A stretch of DNA of 64,000 bases from the NCBI GenBank assembly GCA_963699535.1, contig CAVOUJ010000017.1, forward strand, positions 1 to 64,000. Reading direction: 5' to 3'. This document shows, in pieces, positions 62,715-64,000 of this stretch. The first letter of the stretch is position 1. Each line of letters begins with the position of its first letter. This DNA comes from VBDM01 sp963699535. GTDB lineage: Bacteria; Pseudomonadota; Gammaproteobacteria; Burkholderiales; SG8-39. Under the pieces are notes generated by a model, which was given only the letters and a program-made list of their open reading frames with translations, made no database searches and was not told the origin of the DNA. The position numbers and the translations under genes are program-made.

Positions 62715-64000
62715 TCACTCCCCCAGCGCAACCCCCTCGCGTCTTGAGTCCGCCCCACCCGTCCAACCTTCGCTCGTCCGCACGATCCCGTGCAGGCCGC
62801 TCGTTTCCGGGCGGATGCGCACGCTGTGGCCCATGCGCTCGAGTTCGGGCGCAAGCCGCTCGAGCGCCGTGCCGCGCTCCAGCTCGGTCGGACCGTTGCG
62901 ACTCCCCATGTGCGGCGCGTCGATGGCCTTCTGGATGTCCATCTCCCAGTCGAGCAGGTTCACGAGCGTCAGGGCCACGTAATTGATGATCGAATGGCCG
63001 CCCGGCGAGCCGATCACCATGTACAGCTTCCCGTTTTCGTCGAACACCATCGTCGGCGCCATGGAACTCCGGGGGCGCTTTTTCGCTTCGACGCGGTTGG
63101 CGACCGGTCTCCCGTCTTCCTCGGGTGTCCAGGAGAAATCCGTGAGCTGATTGTTGAGGAGGAAGCCGCGCACCATCTGGCGGTTGCCGAAGGCGGCTTC
63201 GATACTGGTCGTCATCGCGACCGCATTCCCCTCAGCATCGACCACCGAGATGTGGGTCGTCGCCGGAAGCTCCGCCGGTTCCGCGATCCCGTAGCCGGCC
63301 GCGATCCCCGCCGGATCACCGGCGCGGGCCCGTCCCATCGAGCGCTCCAGGTCGATGAGCTTCGCGCGCGCCGCAAGGTAGCGGGAATCGAGCAGCGCGG
63401 CGAGCGGCGCTCGCACGAAATCGGGGTCGGCGATATAGCGATTGCGATCGGCATAGGCAAGCCTCCCGGCCTCGGAAAAGAGATGAACCACCTCGACCGA
63501 GTCGGGCTTGAGAGCGCGCACGTCGAAGCGCTCGAGAATCTTCAGTATCTGCAGTACCGCGAACCCGCCCGAGCTGGGCGGAGGCATGCCGCACACTCGC
63601 CAGCGCCGGTACGCGCCGCACAGCGGCTCGCGTTTCTTCGCCGCGTATCCGGAAAGATCCGGCTCGGAGATGTCGCCGGGAGCGCGCTTGTGATTGCGCA
63701 CCGCGGCGACGATGTTGCGGGCGATCTCCCCCCGGTAGAACGCATCGGGGCCGCGCGACGCGATGCGTTTCAGCACCGCCGCGAACTGCGGATTCTTCAG
63801 CGAAGTGCCTTTCGGCTTCGCGGCGCCATCGGACGAATAGAAGTAGCCGCGGGCATTGTCATCGAGTCGAAGGAACCGGTCGGTGGCGACGAGCGCGTGC
63901 AGCCGCGGCGAGATCGGGAATCCCTGCTCCGCCAGCTTGATCGCCGGCTCGAAGAGCTCAGCCCACGCACGCCTCCCATGCTCGCGGTGCACCATCTCGA
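62715..64000 (-). CDS. ggt: Gamma-glutamyltransferase (5' end outside window)
   Basis: At least 428 codons are present; the N-terminus lies beyond the right edge. The catalytic Thr that becomes the small-subunit N-terminus after self-cleavage is in ELPATTHISVVDAEGNAVAM. Substrate-site residues lie in FGNRQMVRGFLLNNQLTDFS, RPRSSMAPTMVF and MVIGSPGGHSIINYVALTLV. The C-terminus is GIVRTSEGWTGGADSRREGV. The enzyme hydrolyses glutathione and other gamma-glutamyl compounds in the periplasm. It shares strand and position with the Nfn-Kor operon, 165 bp away. A related tail at 54.8 kb is described separately. Confidence 0.93.
   Translation of the reverse strand, partial: EMVHREHGRRAWAELFEPAIKLAEQGFPISPRLHALVATDRFLRLDDNARGYFYSSDGAAKPKGTSLKNPQFAAVLKRIASRGPDAFYRGEIARNIVAAVRNHKRAPGDISEPDLSGYAAKKREPLCGAYRRWRVCGMPPPSSGGFAVLQILKILERFDVRALKPDSVEVVHLFSEAGRLAYADRNRYIADPDFVRAPLAALLDSRYLAARAKLIDLERSMGRARAGDPAGIAAGYGIAEPAELPATTHISVVDAEGNAVAMTTSIEAAFGNRQMVRGFLLNNQLTDFSWTPEEDGRPVANRVEAKKRPRSSMAPTMVFDENGKLYMVIGSPGGHSIINYVALTLVNLLDWEMDIQKAIDAPHMGSRNGPTELERGTALERLAPELERMGHSVRIRPETSGLHGIVRTSEGWTGGADSRREGVALGE

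Overview
The window is high-GC, densely packed chromosomal DNA that I read as coming from a betaproteobacterium (Burkholderiales/Rhodocyclales-like). The reasons are the three Bug/TctC periplasmic receptors together with a TctAB permease, the Aat plus Bpt N-end-rule transferase pair, BamC upstream of an MBL-fold hydrolase and next to dapA, a short RsxB/RnfB ferredoxin followed by nth, and SlyD/Bcp/RoxA housekeeping genes. I see no transposase, integrase or CRISPR array.

Layout. 1-10.3 kb is catabolic and transport DNA: a coiled-coil protein running off the left edge, a fused HyuA-HyuB oxoprolinase/hydantoinase, an EamA exporter, an LhgO-like FAD oxidoreductase and a DctPQM TRAP transporter. 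10.3-24.5 kb is clean housekeeping sequence: nnrD/E, an outer-membrane protein, a GltB-like FMN protein, SlyD-type PPIase, bcp, roxA, an MBL hydrolase, bamC, dapA, a methyltransferase, a DUF924 protein, a 43-aa membrane protein and a four-gene Mla/Pqi-like lipid transporter. A tRNA-Arg(CCU) at 24.6 kb is followed by about 4 kb of lower-GC DNA (24.7-28.8 kb) holding lipoproteins and membrane proteins I cannot assign; it looks like a genomic island remnant. 29-37 kb has a diheme cytochrome c, DoxX, MaiA, SemiSWEET, an acyl-CoA ligase, a HAD, a Nudix protein, an Amt transporter and a Tat-exported Rieske protein. 37.2-46.9 kb carries aat-bpt, pyrD-rsxB-nth, two small cytochromes c, an amidase, and a MoxR/CoxE-like pair separated by other genes. 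47-54.8 kb holds a TctABC operon, a GspE-type ATPase, a peroxiredoxin with a linked Bug receptor, and a TauD-type dioxygenase.

The most interesting part is 54.8-62.7 kb: a five-gene minus-strand operon encoding both subunits of an NfnAB-like ferredoxin:NAD(P)H oxidoreductase, a gamma-alpha fused KorA and KorB of a 2-oxoacid:ferredoxin oxidoreductase, and an unrecognised protein of about 735 residues ending in a single-cluster ferredoxin-like domain. An FNR/Anr-like box lies about 80 bp upstream. Together these could move electrons from 2-oxoacid oxidation through ferredoxin to NAD(P)H, or run in reverse for CO2-fixing carboxylation. The operon lies between a gamma-glutamyltransferase gene (right edge) and an isolated, decayed copy of a gamma-glutamyltransferase C-terminus (54.82-54.89 kb).

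Data quality. At least 17 genes are broken by apparent frameshifts although protein conservation continues in the next frame. Several can be traced to one extra or missing base in a short G/C run, so I treat them as sequencing errors. They cluster at 0.2-3.2, 7.4-9.6, 30.7-31.5, 35-36.4, 40-42.2 and 49-60 kb; 10.3-30.4 kb is clean. For those genes I give the span of the reconstructed gene.
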